From an uncultured Alistipes sp. (GTDB taxonomy: Bacteria > Bacteroidota > Bacteroidia > Bacteroidales > Rikenellaceae), in contig CANPHE010000022.1 in assembly GCA_947573795.1 (NCBI GenBank), positions 1 to 39,126 on the forward strand: a stretch of 39,126 nucleotides of DNA, in the 5' to 3' direction. Numbering within the stretch: the stretch's first letter is position 1; each line of letters starts with the position of its first letter. A model generated the notes under the pieces. That model saw only the letters and a list, made by a program, of their open reading frames with translations. It was not told where the DNA came from and searched no databases. The translations under genes and the position numbers were made by a program. Shown here piece by piece: positions 10,205 through 19,670 of this stretch.

Positions 10205-10444
10205 GAGGGCTTTTCGAATTGCTAATGCAATGCAGAAGTTTGCAGGTAGCGGGTTGCAGCCCACAAATCGACATTCGCGGTAAACTCAACGCCTCGGGCG
10301 TTGCATCTTCGGCGGCTCGCACCAAAGGTGCGACCGGCCCGGCCGCCGAAGATGATCGTTGGATGCAAACTTCGGCTTCTCCGAATCGCCTTCGCAATGC
10401 TGGCATTTGTACCTTTTGATACCCCAAAATCCCGAAAACAAACC
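10205..10444. other. Intergenic region with repeat-like sequence
   Basis: No gene is supported. A TCGCACC/GGTGCGA inverted repeat followed by GCCGCCGAAGA at about 10316-10353 resembles the block at positions 11-38, so a dispersed non-coding repeat is likely. The rest shows nothing recognisable. No convincing terminator for the 5'-nucleotidase was found other than the shared one at 10445. Confidence 0.45.
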
Positions 10445-10471
10445 GGGGCCGTCGGATCGTCCGACGGCCCC
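10445..10471. terminator. Terminator of the AsmA-family gene, probably bidirectional
   Basis: A 27-base hairpin with GGGGCCGTCGGA / TCCGACGGCCCC arms lies 28 bases after the AsmA-family stop codon. On the minus strand it is followed by a T-rich stretch. Confidence 0.85.
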
Positions 10472-10498
10472 GCCTGCTTTTCGGAACGACGTTCCGCG

Positions 10499-13165
10499 TT
10501 ATTTCCCGGCCGAAAGTTTTTCGATCTGCTTTTCGGCTTCGGCCTGGAGATTGGCGGCCTGCTTCTCGGCCTCCGAAACCAGCTTGTCGCCCGCCTTTTG
10601 TGCGGCGATCTTCGCCAGCGCACCTTTCGATGCGGCGGCTTCGACCAGCTTGTCGCTTTGGGCCTTGGCCGCTTCTACGAGCTTCTCGCCCGCGCGCTGC
10701 GCTTCGGCACGCAGGTTCTCGGCCTGTTTGGCGATCTCCTCCGAGAGCGATTCGCTGCCCGTGAGTTTCTGTATCTGCTCGTCCACGACGTTTTTCAAAG
10801 CCTCCTGTGCCGCCTCTTTCACGCCTAAGGTGATTTTGGGGGCGGTGAAGGTTCCGCCGATGCCTACGTTGATCGATTCGAGGAGTCCGTTGCCGCCGGG
10901 CAGGGCCACTTTGGCCGTGTAGTCGATCGTCTGGTCCAGTCCCGTCGTACCCGAAAGCGTGACGGTCGTTCCGGCCATCTTCAGGTCGAAGGGCTGCGTG
11001 GCGATGCGTCCGTCGCGAATGGTGAAGCGGATCGCCACGTCCTTGGCCTGGATGCGCCGCAGGGCGTCGTTGTTGAGTGCCTTGGCCAGGGCGTCGAACG
11101 CCCCGATGTTCTGTACCTCGATATGCTCGGATTTGATCTCGCCCGTCGCCGTGAGGGTCATCAGTTCGGGCGACATCGCAGCGTCGAGCATTGTCTTCAG
11201 ATCGAGCGATAGGGAGTAGTCGCCGCCGGTTTTCTCGAAGAGCGGCACGAGGCGGCGCACGGTCTCCAGCTCCTCGAAGGTCTTCGCGAAGGAGGCTCCC
11301 GCCAGCGAGAGTTTCATCGCCAGTGCGGGGTGCGCCGCATCGGCGGCCGTGGAGTAGCTGCCCGATGCCGTGGCGTTACCGCCGAAAAGACCCATGCGCA
11401 GTCCGTCGAGCGAAAGGATACCTTCGGCGACCCGCATCTGACCGGAGATTCCCGTGATCGTCATGTTCTGGAACAATACCTTTTGCAGCTCGGTGCTGAG
11501 CGACAGGTTGAGGTTTTTCGGTATCTCGATCGCCTGCGTCGGCTCGGCCGGAGCCGCTTCGTCGTCCGTCGATTCGGTCGATTCGGTCGATTGGGGCAGC
11601 GACTTCATGATCTCGTTGAGGTCCAGCAGCTCCGATTTGACGTAGAGACGCCCCGAGAGCCGTTCGCCGCGCAGCAGGTAGCCCAGGTAGTCGGTCAACT
11701 GGCCGTTGGCCGCCAGGTCGCTGCGACCGACCGTGACGCCGAATTCGCCCAGGGTCATGGCCTGCGGCGAGACGGATGCCGCGGCACGCCGGATGAAAAG
11801 ATCGGGAAGTCCGTCGACCCGCAGCGCCAGACGCTCTACGACCAGCGATCCTTGGGCGCCGATCCGTTCGTAACGACCCTTCTCGGCGTCGGACAGGCGG
11901 CCCGAGAGTTTCAGATCGGCCGATACGGCACCCGAGAGTTCCGTGCCCTTTTCGAGCGGATAGACCTCTCCGATCGCGTCGAGGTCGACGCGTCCCGATG
12001 CCGAGGCGCGCAGCGTGGGGTCGCTCACGAGGTTGGTCGCATGGAAGGTTGCTGCGACGCTGTTTCCGGCCATCTTCAATCCGAATTTCGAAAGGTCGAT
12101 CACCGTGCGGTCCATCGTTCCGCCGGGGTTGGAGACCGCAGCCGCGATCTCGATATCGGTTACGGCTTTCGGCAGCGACGCGTATTGGAAACTGCCGTGA
12201 TGCACTTCGGTCTTGAATTCGAATGCCGGGAGCTGCGAGTCGCGCAGTTCGCCGCGCGCCCAAAGCGAGAGCGAGAGTTCGCCCGAAGCGGTCAAGTCGC
12301 GGAAGTCGCGCGTGTAGAAGGCCGGGACGAGCGACAGGATCTCCTTGAAACGTACACGGTCGCATCCGGCGCGCAGGTCGAGCGCCACGGCCTCGTCGCG
12401 CAGTTCGGCCCAGCCGTCGAGCGAGAGTTCGATGGCATTGAGCCGCAGCGTGTTGTCGGAGAAGGTGAAGCGGTTATTCTTCAGGTCGGCGGCGATCACG
12501 GCGTCGAGTTCCGCCTCGGCGTCGCTCAGCAGCGGAATGCCGCCCTGCACGAAGTGCATGCCGGGGGCCGACAGATGCAGCGCCAGGTCGGTCTGCTCGG
12601 CCGACAGGTCGCCGCGCAGACGCAGCGAGAGCGGCGCGGTGCGGAATGCCATCCTCGTCGAGTCGTCCTCGTAGCGGATTGCGGCGTCGGTGATCCGCAG
12701 GTCGCGCACCGAGAGCCGGAAGGCCGATTCCGAAGTGTTCTCTTCTTCGGCAGGCTGCTCCTCCGAGGGCTTCATCACGTCCCAGTTTACGGCGCCGTCG
12801 GCCAGCTTGCGGGCATGGACTTGCGGGGCTGCGAGGATGATTTTCGTCACCTCGAACCCTTCGTCGCCCAGGAGCGAAAAGGGATTCACCACGACCGAAA
12901 TGCGACGTGCGGCGACGATCGTATCGCCCTCGAAGGCCTCCGTGCCGATCAGCGTCAGTCCCTTCAGCTCCAGCGAAGCCCGCGGGAAGTGGCGCAGCAG
13001 GCTGATATCCAGTTTCTCGAAGTCGAGCCGTGCGGTCAGCATGGCATTCGCTTCGCGTTTGACGATCTCGGAGATTTTACCCCGCAGCAACATCGGCGCG
13101 GTAAGCGCCGTTGCCAGAATCACGACGACGACAATCGCGGTCGTCTTCAGGATGTTCTTCATCAT
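10499..13165 (-). CDS. AsmA-family envelope protein
   Basis: This 888-residue protein starts with a signal anchor (residues 4-25) followed by the AsmA pattern: two short beta segments with LDFEKLDISLLRHFPRASLE near residue 50 and GLTLIGT after it. The long middle is beta-rich and repetitive, as in AsmA-like bridge proteins that move or organise lipids between the inner and outer membranes. The AsmA C-terminal module (FKTMLDA..., GTTVTLSGTTGLD) lies at about residues 680-790. The last ~100 residues are an Ala/Glu/Lys-rich coiled coil. The start at 13165 is preferred over 13228 because the latter lies upstream of the -7 box at 13206-13213. Function beyond the family is not known. Confidence 0.87.
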   Translation of the reverse strand: MMKNILKTTAIVVVVILATALTAPMLLRGKISEIVKREANAMLTARLDFEKLDISLLRHFPRASLELKGLTLIGTEAFEGDTIVAARRISVVVNPFSLLGDEGFEVTKIILAAPQVHARKLADGAVNWDVMKPSEEQPAEEENTSESAFRLSVRDLRITDAAIRYEDDSTRMAFRTAPLSLRLRGDLSAEQTDLALHLSAPGMHFVQGGIPLLSDAEAELDAVIAADLKNNRFTFSDNTLRLNAIELSLDGWAELRDEAVALDLRAGCDRVRFKEILSLVPAFYTRDFRDLTASGELSLSLWARGELRDSQLPAFEFKTEVHHGSFQYASLPKAVTDIEIAAAVSNPGGTMDRTVIDLSKFGLKMAGNSVAATFHATNLVSDPTLRASASGRVDLDAIGEVYPLEKGTELSGAVSADLKLSGRLSDAEKGRYERIGAQGSLVVERLALRVDGLPDLFIRRAAASVSPQAMTLGEFGVTVGRSDLAANGQLTDYLGYLLRGERLSGRLYVKSELLDLNEIMKSLPQSTESTESTDDEAAPAEPTQAIEIPKNLNLSLSTELQKVLFQNMTITGISGQMRVAEGILSLDGLRMGLFGGNATASGSYSTAADAAHPALAMKLSLAGASFAKTFEELETVRRLVPLFEKTGGDYSLSLDLKTMLDAAMSPELMTLTATGEIKSEHIEVQNIGAFDALAKALNNDALRRIQAKDVAIRFTIRDGRIATQPFDLKMAGTTVTLSGTTGLDQTIDYTAKVALPGGNGLLESINVGIGGTFTAPKITLGVKEAAQEALKNVVDEQIQKLTGSESLSEEIAKQAENLRAEAQRAGEKLVEAAKAQSDKLVEAAASKGALAKIAAQKAGDKLVSEAEKQAANLQAEAEKQIEKLSAGK

Positions 13166-13180
13166 GTCTGAGCGAATTTT

Positions 13181-13196
13181 CGGACCCTCGGGTCCG
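13181..13196. repeat. Perfect 16-base palindrome in the AsmA-gene leader
   Basis: CGGACCCTCGGGTCCG lies between the -7 box and the start codon of the AsmA-family gene, 15 bases before the ATG. It could form an mRNA hairpin affecting translation or act as a protein-binding site; neither is shown. Confidence 0.5.
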
Positions 13197-13205
13197 TAAT
13201 TACCG

Positions 13206-13213
13206 CAAAGATA
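13206..13213 (-). promoter_or_regulatory. -7 promoter box of the AsmA-family gene
   Basis: The minus strand reads TATCTTTG, an exact TAnnTTTG box about 40 bases before the chosen start codon. A TTTG lies upstream, but at 12 bases it is too close to be a standard -33 element. Confidence 0.6.
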
Positions 13214-13353
13214 CTCTTTTTTGGACAAATCGCAGCTTTCGGCGGCGGATTCCCGCTGAAAACAAGGGAAAAAGAGGTCGGATACTTTCCGTATCGGATT
13301 TCGGGCCGGAAAGATGGTCGTATTTTCTCCGATAACGGTCGATTTCTCCGATA

Positions 13354-13365
13354 TTTCGGCCGAAA
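13354..13365. promoter_or_regulatory. Possible operator palindrome upstream of the TetR gene
   Basis: TTTCGGCCGAAA is a perfect 12-base palindrome located 22 bases before the -33 element of the regulator's promoter. It is a candidate binding site for the TetR-type protein, but one short palindrome in a GC-rich genome is weak evidence. Confidence 0.25.
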
Positions 13366-13386
13366 CTCGGGAAAATTAAAAACTTT

Positions 13387-13418
13387 TTTGGTTTCTTAAG
13401 TTTTCGTGCCTATATTTG
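13387..13418 (+). promoter_or_regulatory. Promoter of the TetR–TolC–RND efflux cluster
   Basis: TTTG at 13387-13390 and TATATTTG at 13411-13418 match the Bacteroidetes consensus (20 bases between boxes). It lies 24 bases before the TetR-type gene's start codon. Confidence 0.78.
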
Positions 13419-13441
13419 TCGCCGTAAACAAACGACCGACC

Positions 13442-14071
13442 ATGACTCCGAAAGAACGTATTGTGGAACAGGCCATGCGCATGTTCGCCGCACAGGGGAT
13501 CAAATCCGTGCGGATGGACGATATCGCGCAGCAATTGGGCGTCTCGAAACGGACGCTTTACGAACAGTTCGGCGACAAGGAGGGATTGCTCTATCTGGCC
13601 ATGAGCTGTTATTTCGAACGGGACCGTCTGCGTCACGAGGAGATGACCCGTGACGCCGGCAACGTACTCGAAGCGATGTTCATCGTCCTGTGCGACGTGA
13701 TGGCTACCTCCGGTACGACCAACCGCATGCTCGACAACCTGCGCAAGTTCTATCCGGCGGTGTACGAAAAACTCATGAGCGAGGGTACCGAGCAGAGCCG
13801 TGCCGACTTCCGCAGGATGCTCGTCACCGGTATCGAGGAGGGACTTTTCACCGACCGTTTCGATCTCGATCTGGCCATTACGGTGCTTTTCTATACCGCT
13901 TCGGGGCTTATGGCCCGCAAGGGGGGGGGATTCGTGCTTCCGGGCGGAATCGACGAGCGGAAGGCCTTCGTGCAGATCATCAGCACCTTTTTGCGCGGAA
14001 TCTCCACGCCGAAGGGGTTGCGTCTGGTGGATGATTGCCTGAAACGCTGCGGTCCCTCGTGCGACCGATAA
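13442..14071 (+). CDS. TetR/AcrR-family transcriptional regulator
   Basis: This 209-residue DNA-binding protein has the TetR N-terminal helix-turn-helix: RIVEQAMRMFAAQG, then VRMDDIAQQLGVSKRTLYEQFGDKE with SKRTLYEQF as the recognition helix (residues 25-50). The remaining helices form the ligand-binding and dimerisation domain. It is the first gene of an efflux cluster in one direction (TolC-like, adaptor and pump follow), so it most likely represses that cluster and itself until an exported compound binds. The start at 13442 follows the promoter directly; an upstream in-frame start would overlap the -7 box. A run of nine G residues at 13921-13929 (codons for Gly-Gly-Gly near residue 161) is unusual inside a coding sequence and could slip. 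Confidence 0.9.
   Translation: MTPKERIVEQAMRMFAAQGIKSVRMDDIAQQLGVSKRTLYEQFGDKEGLLYLAMSCYFERDRLRHEEMTRDAGNVLEAMFIVLCDVMATSGTTNRMLDNLRKFYPAVYEKLMSEGTEQSRADFRRMLVTGIEEGLFTDRFDLDLAITVLFYTASGLMARKGGGFVLPGGIDERKAFVQIISTFLRGISTPKGLRLVDDCLKRCGPSCDR
13921..13929 (+). repeat. G9 homopolymer in the TetR-type coding sequence
   Basis: Nine consecutive G bases fall in the reading frame of the regulator, about 160 codons in. Loss or gain of one base would replace the last ~50 residues. Tracts of this length are known sites of slipped-strand mispairing. Confidence 0.8.
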
Positions 14072-14165
14072 AATATTCGCGCTTCCCGATCGTCGGCATA
14101 AAGGAACGACGTGTGCGGCGTTTGAATCGATTCCGGAACGAACAATGACAAACAACAATCGAACG

Positions 14166-15494
14166 ATGAAACGATTTTTTCTGATTTTCGGCCTGTTGGC
14201 CGTCGGCCTTCCGAGTGCCTCGGCGCAGTTGCGGCTGACGCTCGACAAGGCGATCGATCTCGCCCTGAGCGAGAACCCGACCATCGAGGTGGCCGATCTG
14301 GAGGTGCGCCGCTACGACTACGTGAAGCGTCAGACGTGGGGGAATTTGCTCCCGCAGGTCAACGTGACGGGGCAGGTCAACCACCAGTTCGTCGTGCAGA
14401 AGATGTCCAAAGGCTTCTCGCTCGGCAACGATCCCTATACGACGCTGAGCGGTGCCGTAGATGCCTCGCTGCCGCTCTTCGCGCCGCAGGTCTACCGCAC
14501 GATGAAGTTCAACGACGCGCAGATGGCCGCGGCCGTCGAGGCGGCGCGCTCGTCGCGCATCACCCTCGTGGCGGAGGTGCGCAAGGCCTATTATAATATT
14601 TTGCTGGCCGAGCAGTCGCTCGCGGTGCTGCGCGAGTCCGAAGCCACGGTCCGGCGTACGGTCGAGGATACGCAGCTGAAATACGACAACGGGCTGGCCT
14701 CGGAGTACGATCTCCTGACGGCCCGGGTGCAGCTGAGCAACCTGCGGCCGACGATTCTCCAGACCGAGACGTCGATCCGCCTGGCCGAACTGCAATTGAA
14801 AATGTATCTTTCGATTCCCGAGGAGGTGGCGATCGAGGTCACCGGCGAGCTCGATGCGCTGCGCGACGAGGTGCTGGCCGGAACGGACGGTCTGACGGCC
14901 GATCCGGGCGAGAACTCCGACCTGCGCACGCTCGAATTGCAGGAGGAGCTGCTGCGCCGCCAATTGCGGACGGAGAATGCGAGCCGCCTGCCGACGATCG
15001 GGGCATTCGGCAACTTCACCCTCACGGGCAACAACATGGGGTCGGTGATGTTCGACATGGAGCACGGCGGCATGACGAGCGTCAAGGACGGCTATTTCTG
15101 GCAGAATCCGCTCTATGCCGGCATCCGCATCTCGGTGCCCCTGTTCGCCGGACTGACCAAGGCGAACCGTGCGCGCGAGCTGAAGAACCAGATCGCCCAG
15201 ATCGGCAAACAGCGCGAATATGCCCGCGAGCAGATCGGCGTGCAGGTGCGTGCGGCGCTGAACGACCTGATGACCGCGCGCGAAACGATGTTCGCCCAGG
15301 AGAAGACCGTCGAGCAGGCCCGCAAGGCCTATTCGATCGCCGACACGCGCTATCGCGCCGGGGCCGGCACGATGCTCGAACTCAACACGGCGCAGCTCGC
15401 CGAGACGCAGGCGCGGCTCGGATTCTCGCAATCGATCTACGACTACCTTTCGGCCAAGGCCGAGTACGACCGCATCGTCGGTCGGGAACGATAA
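14166..15494 (+). CDS. TolC-family outer-membrane efflux protein
   Basis: This 442-residue protein has a signal peptide (residues 1-20, ending ASAQ) and two tandem outer-membrane efflux repeats, with LTLDKAIDLALSENPTIEVADLEV at the start of the first and a matching ELQEELLRRQL region opening the second. The helices form the periplasmic tunnel and the short strands the outer-membrane barrel. It is the exit duct of the RND system encoded just downstream, 23 bases before the adaptor gene. The start at 14166 is chosen because it gives a compact signal peptide; an ATG at 14145 is also in frame. It lies 94 bases after the regulator and probably shares its transcript. Confidence 0.92.
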   Translation: MKRFFLIFGLLAVGLPSASAQLRLTLDKAIDLALSENPTIEVADLEVRRYDYVKRQTWGNLLPQVNVTGQVNHQFVVQKMSKGFSLGNDPYTTLSGAVDASLPLFAPQVYRTMKFNDAQMAAAVEAARSSRITLVAEVRKAYYNILLAEQSLAVLRESEATVRRTVEDTQLKYDNGLASEYDLLTARVQLSNLRPTILQTETSIRLAELQLKMYLSIPEEVAIEVTGELDALRDEVLAGTDGLTADPGENSDLRTLELQEELLRRQLRTENASRLPTIGAFGNFTLTGNNMGSVMFDMEHGGMTSVKDGYFWQNPLYAGIRISVPLFAGLTKANRARELKNQIAQIGKQREYAREQIGVQVRAALNDLMTARETMFAQEKTVEQARKAYSIADTRYRAGAGTMLELNTAQLAETQARLGFSQSIYDYLSAKAEYDRIVGRER

Positions 15495-15517
15495 ACGAAA
15501 AACAAAAACATACCAAG

Positions 15518-16528
15518 ATGAAAAGAATCGTATTTCCGATCGTGGCCGCAGCGATGCTGGCCGCATGCGGCGGCAAAAAGCAGCCTGCCGCGACGGATGC
15601 CGTGCAGCGCGTGCTGACCAAGGCCGAGACGGCCCAAACCGCTACGGTGCGGCTCGTCGAGCAATTCACCTCCGAGATCGAACCCTACAAGGAGAACGAC
15701 ATCACCCCCGCGGCGTCGGGCGTGCATATCGACCGCATCCTGGTCGAGGTGGGCGACCGCGTGCAGGCGGGGCAGTTGTTGCTGACGCTCGACCCGACGC
15801 AGTACAACCAGCAGATGGTGCAGCTCCGCACCGTCGAGGACGACTACAACCGTCTGCTGCCCGTTTACGAGGCGGGCGGAATCTCCACCCAGCAGATCAC
15901 GCAGGCCAAGGCGCAGGTCGACGTACAGCGCGAGGTGGTCGCCAACCTGAAGAAGAACATCGAATACCGTTCGCCCATCGCGGGCGTCGTCACGGCGCGC
16001 AACGCCGAGGCGGGCGACCTGCTTACGGGGGCTCCCGTGCTGCACGTCATGCAGATCGAGCCGCTGAAGGTCGTGGTTAATATTTCAGAGCAGTATTTCC
16101 GCGACGTGAAGGTCGGCATGCCGGTCGATCTGAAGGTCGACATCTTCCCCGACGAAACCTTCGCGGGCAGCGTGTCGCTGATCTACCCGGCGCTCGACGC
16201 TACGACGCGCACGTTTCGCGTCGAGGTGAAGGTGCCCAACGTGCGGGGACAGCTGCGTCCGGGCATGTATGCCCGCACGATCTTCGACATGGGGCAGAAG
16301 GAGGGTACGATGGTTCCCGACATCGCCGTGCAGAAGCAGATCGGCACGGCCGAGCGCTTCGTCTACGTCCTGCGGGGCGATACGTTGGCCGAGCGTCGTT
16401 CGGTGGAGGTGGGACGCCAGGTGGGCGACCGCGTGGATATCCTGCGCGGCGTGGAGCCGGGCGAGCGCGTGGCCGTCACGGCCTTCTCGAAACTCTACGA
16501 CGGGGCCCCCGTGGAAGTGAAGGATTAA
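15518..16528 (+). CDS. RND efflux periplasmic adaptor (membrane fusion protein), lipoprotein
   Basis: This 336-residue lipoprotein (lipobox LAAC, Cys near residue 17) links the inner-membrane pump to the TolC-like duct. The order of domains is the usual one. A first barrel-sandwich half comes with PAASGVHIDRILVEVGDRVQAGQLL (about residues 67-92). A short alpha-helical hairpin follows (about 95-145), then the second sandwich half, IEYRSPIAGVVTARNAEAGDLL (about 147-170). The beta-barrel and membrane-proximal domains end in VEPGERVAVTAFSKLYDGAPVEV. The gene follows the TolC-like gene by 23 bases and precedes the pump gene by 19, so the three are co-transcribed. The exported compound is not indicated. 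Confidence 0.94.
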   Translation: MKRIVFPIVAAAMLAACGGKKQPAATDAVQRVLTKAETAQTATVRLVEQFTSEIEPYKENDITPAASGVHIDRILVEVGDRVQAGQLLLTLDPTQYNQQMVQLRTVEDDYNRLLPVYEAGGISTQQITQAKAQVDVQREVVANLKKNIEYRSPIAGVVTARNAEAGDLLTGAPVLHVMQIEPLKVVVNISEQYFRDVKVGMPVDLKVDIFPDETFAGSVSLIYPALDATTRTFRVEVKVPNVRGQLRPGMYARTIFDMGQKEGTMVPDIAVQKQIGTAERFVYVLRGDTLAERRSVEVGRQVGDRVDILRGVEPGERVAVTAFSKLYDGAPVEVKD

Positions 16529-16547
16529 CCATTTCGAATCGTTCGTT

Positions 16548-19500
16548 ATGAAAATTTACGAAAGTGCCGTCCGCAAGCCGGTTTCGACCGTGCTGCTGTT
16601 CGTCGGGGTGATCGTCTTCGGACTCTTCTCGCTGATGAATCTGGCCGTGGACCAATACCCCGAGATCGAGATACCGCAGATATCGGTCATCACGATGTAT
16701 CCGGGAGCCAATGCCGCCGATATCGAGACCAACATCACGCGCGTGCTGGAGGACAACCTCAATACGGTGAACAACCTCAAGAAGCTGACCTCCAAGTCGC
16801 AGGATAACGTCTCGATGATTACCGTGGAGTTCGAATACGGCTCCGACCTGAACGAGGGGGCCAACGAAATCCGCGACGTGGTGTCGCGCGTGCAGTCGAT
16901 GCTGCCCGACGACGTGGATTATCCCACGATCTTCAAGTTCTCGACTTCGATGATCCCGGTGATGATGCTCGCCGTGACGGCCGAGGAGAGCTATCCCGCG
17001 CTGAACAAGATTCTCGACGACAAGCTGGTCAACGTGCTCAACCGGGTCGACGGCGTAGGCGCCGTGTCGGTCATCGGTGCTCCCGAGCGCGAAGTGCAGG
17101 TCAACGTCGACCCGACGAAACTCGACGCCTACGGCATTTCGGTCGAGCAGCTGGGGCAGATCATCGCCGCGGAGAATGTCAACATCCCCAGCGGTACGAT
17201 CGATATCGGCAACAACACCTTCAACATCAAGGCCGACGGCGAGTTCAAGCTCTCGGACGAGCTGCGCAAGGTGGTGGTTTCCAACGCCGGAGGTCGTACG
17301 GTGATGCTCACCGACGTGGCCGAGATCCGCGATACGCTCGAAAAGGCGACGATGGACGAACGCGTGAACGGACAGCGCGGCGTGCGTGTGATCTTCCAGA
17401 AGCAGTCGGGCGCCAATACGGTGAACATCGTTCACGAGATACAGTCGCGTCTGCCCGATATTCAGAAAAGCCTGCCGAAGGACGTGAAGATGGAGTTGAT
17501 TTTCGAAGGTTCCAAGGAGATCACCGACGCCATCGGATCGCTGTCGGAAACGATCCTGTACGCCTTCATCTTCGTCGTGCTCGTGGTGATGGCCTTCCTC
17601 GGAAGGTGGCGCGCCACGCTGATTATCTGCATGACGATCCCCGTGTCGCTGATCTGCTCGTTCATCTACCTCTTCGCCACGGGTTCGACGCTCAACATCA
17701 TTTCGTTGTCGTCGCTCTCGATCGCCATCGGTATGGTCGTCGACGATGCCATCGTCGTGCTGGAGAACATCACTTCGCATATCGAACGCGGTTCGAGCCC
17801 CAAGGAGGCGGCCATCTACGCCACCAACGAGGTGTGGTTGTCGGTCATTGCCACGACGCTCGTCGTCGTCGCCGTGTTCCTGCCGCTGACGATGGTGCCG
17901 GGCATGGCGGGTATCCTTTTCCGCGAGTTGGGATGGATCGTTTCGATCGTCGTCTGCGTTTCGACTACGGCCGCCATCTCCCTGACGCCGATGATGTCGG
18001 CCTATCTGCTGAAGGCCGAGGGCGGGGTGCACGACTACAAGGGTTTCGGTGCGATCTATAAGCCGATCGACCGTGCGCTGGCATGGCTCGACGATGCCTA
18101 TGCTCGTGCGCTCGACTGGGTGGTGCGCCACCGCCGGATTTCGGTCTTCACGATGATGGGCCTTTTCGTCGTCTCGTTGGGGCTTATCTCGCAGGTGCCG
18201 TCGGAGTTCTTCCCGCCTTCGGACAACAGCCGTATTTCGGCCGAGGTGAAGTTGGAACAAAACCTCTCGGTGGAGTATACTTCGCGCATCGCGCGCCGGA
18301 TCGACAGCACGATCTACGCGCGGTTCCCCGAAGTGCAGCTGGTTTCGGCCTCGGCGGGCGCCAACTCGTCGGACAACGCCTTCGCGGCGATGCAGACCAC
18401 CGGATCGCACATCATCAACTACAACATGAGGCTTACCGACGTGGCCGACCGCGAGCGTTCGATCTACGTCATTTCCGACCTCTTGCGCGAGGAGCTGGAC
18501 CGGATTCCCGAGGTGCGCCAGTATACGGTGACGCCGGGCGGTATGACGGGTAACATGAGCGGTTCGGCGACGATGAACATCAAGGTCTTCGGTTACGATA
18601 TGGACCAGACGAACGCCATTGCCAACGATCTGAAGGAGCGTCTCGCGGCATTGAGCGGCACGCGCGACGTGCAACTGTCGCGCGACGATCTGCGGCCCGA
18701 ATACAACGTCGTCTTCGACCGCGACCGCATGTCGTACTACGGCATGAACAGTGCGACGGCGGCACAGGCGGTGCGCAACCGCATCGACGGCCTTACGGCG
18801 TCGAAATTCCGCGAGGACGGCGACGAATACGATATCGTCGTGCGCTATGCCGAGCCGTTCCGCACGCGTGTCGAGGATGTCGAGAACATCACCCTCTACA
18901 ATGTGCAGGGCCGTCCCGTGAAACTCAAGGAGGTCGGTCGCGTCGAGGAGGAGTATGCCGCGCCCGAGATCCAGCGCGAGAACCGTCAGCGCGTCATTAC
19001 GGTACAGTCGACGTTGGGTGCCGGTGTGGCGCTGGGCGACGTAGTGGCCGAGGTGCAGCAGATCATCGACGAATATCCGCTGCCCGACGGCGTGGACCTC
19101 GAAATGGGCGGTACGGTCGAGGACCAGGGCGATGCCTTCTCCGATCTGGGAGTGTTGTTCATCCTGATCGTGTTGCTGGTCTATATCGTCATGGCCACGC
19201 AGTTCGAGTCGCTCAAATTCCCCTTCATCATCATGTTCACCATTCCGTTCGCCTTCACGGGCGTCTTCCTGGCGTTGTGGATCACCTCCACGCCGCTGTC
19301 GCTCATCGCCCTGATCGGCGCCATCATGCTGGTGGGTATCGTGACGAAGAACGGTATCGTGATGGTCGACTACATGAACCTGTTGATCGAACGCGGATCG
19401 GGAGTCTTCGACGCCGTGATCGCGGGAGCCAAGAGCCGTCTGCGACCGGTGTTGATGACCTCGTTCACGACCGTGCTGGGTATGTTGCCGCTGGCGATCG

Positions 19501-19670
19501 GAACGGGAGCCGGATCGGAGACCTGGCAGCCGATGGGTATCGCCGTGATCGGCGGTCTGACCTTCTCGACGATCCTCACGCTCTTCATCGTGCCGGTGCT
19601 CTACTCGATCCTGGTCAACCGTGCCCAGCGCAAGGAGCAGGAGCGGGCGGCCCGTGCTGCGGCGAAGTAA
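16548..19670 (+). CDS. RND-family efflux pump, inner-membrane permease (HAE1 type)
   Basis: This 1,040-residue protein is a proton-driven trimeric pump of the AcrB type. It has 12 predicted membrane segments in two halves separated by large periplasmic loops. The fourth helix carries the proton-relay pair in IAIGMVVDDAIVVLEN (the two Asp residues near 400), and the matching second-half segment is LVGIVTKNGIVMVDYMN near residue 930. The first periplasmic loop begins with the usual YPEIEIPQISVITMYPGA. The C-terminal segment after the last helix is short. It works with the adaptor and TolC-like proteins just upstream. Substrates may be drugs, detergents such as bile salts, or lipids; nothing here decides between them. 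Confidence 0.95.
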   Translation: MKIYESAVRKPVSTVLLFVGVIVFGLFSLMNLAVDQYPEIEIPQISVITMYPGANAADIETNITRVLEDNLNTVNNLKKLTSKSQDNVSMITVEFEYGSDLNEGANEIRDVVSRVQSMLPDDVDYPTIFKFSTSMIPVMMLAVTAEESYPALNKILDDKLVNVLNRVDGVGAVSVIGAPEREVQVNVDPTKLDAYGISVEQLGQIIAAENVNIPSGTIDIGNNTFNIKADGEFKLSDELRKVVVSNAGGRTVMLTDVAEIRDTLEKATMDERVNGQRGVRVIFQKQSGANTVNIVHEIQSRLPDIQKSLPKDVKMELIFEGSKEITDAIGSLSETILYAFIFVVLVVMAFLGRWRATLIICMTIPVSLICSFIYLFATGSTLNIISLSSLSIAIGMVVDDAIVVLENITSHIERGSSPKEAAIYATNEVWLSVIATTLVVVAVFLPLTMVPGMAGILFRELGWIVSIVVCVSTTAAISLTPMMSAYLLKAEGGVHDYKGFGAIYKPIDRALAWLDDAYARALDWVVRHRRISVFTMMGLFVVSLGLISQVPSEFFPPSDNSRISAEVKLEQNLSVEYTSRIARRIDSTIYARFPEVQLVSASAGANSSDNAFAAMQTTGSHIINYNMRLTDVADRERSIYVISDLLREELDRIPEVRQYTVTPGGMTGNMSGSATMNIKVFGYDMDQTNAIANDLKERLAALSGTRDVQLSRDDLRPEYNVVFDRDRMSYYGMNSATAAQAVRNRIDGLTASKFREDGDEYDIVVRYAEPFRTRVEDVENITLYNVQGRPVKLKEVGRVEEEYAAPEIQRENRQRVITVQSTLGAGVALGDVVAEVQQIIDEYPLPDGVDLEMGGTVEDQGDAFSDLGVLFILIVLLVYIVMATQFESLKFPFIIMFTIPFAFTGVFLALWITSTPLSLIALIGAIMLVGIVTKNGIVMVDYMNLLIERGSGVFDAVIAGAKSRLRPVLMTSFTTVLGMLPLAIGTGAGSETWQPMGIAVIGGLTFSTILTLFIVPVLYSILVNRAQRKEQERAARAAAK

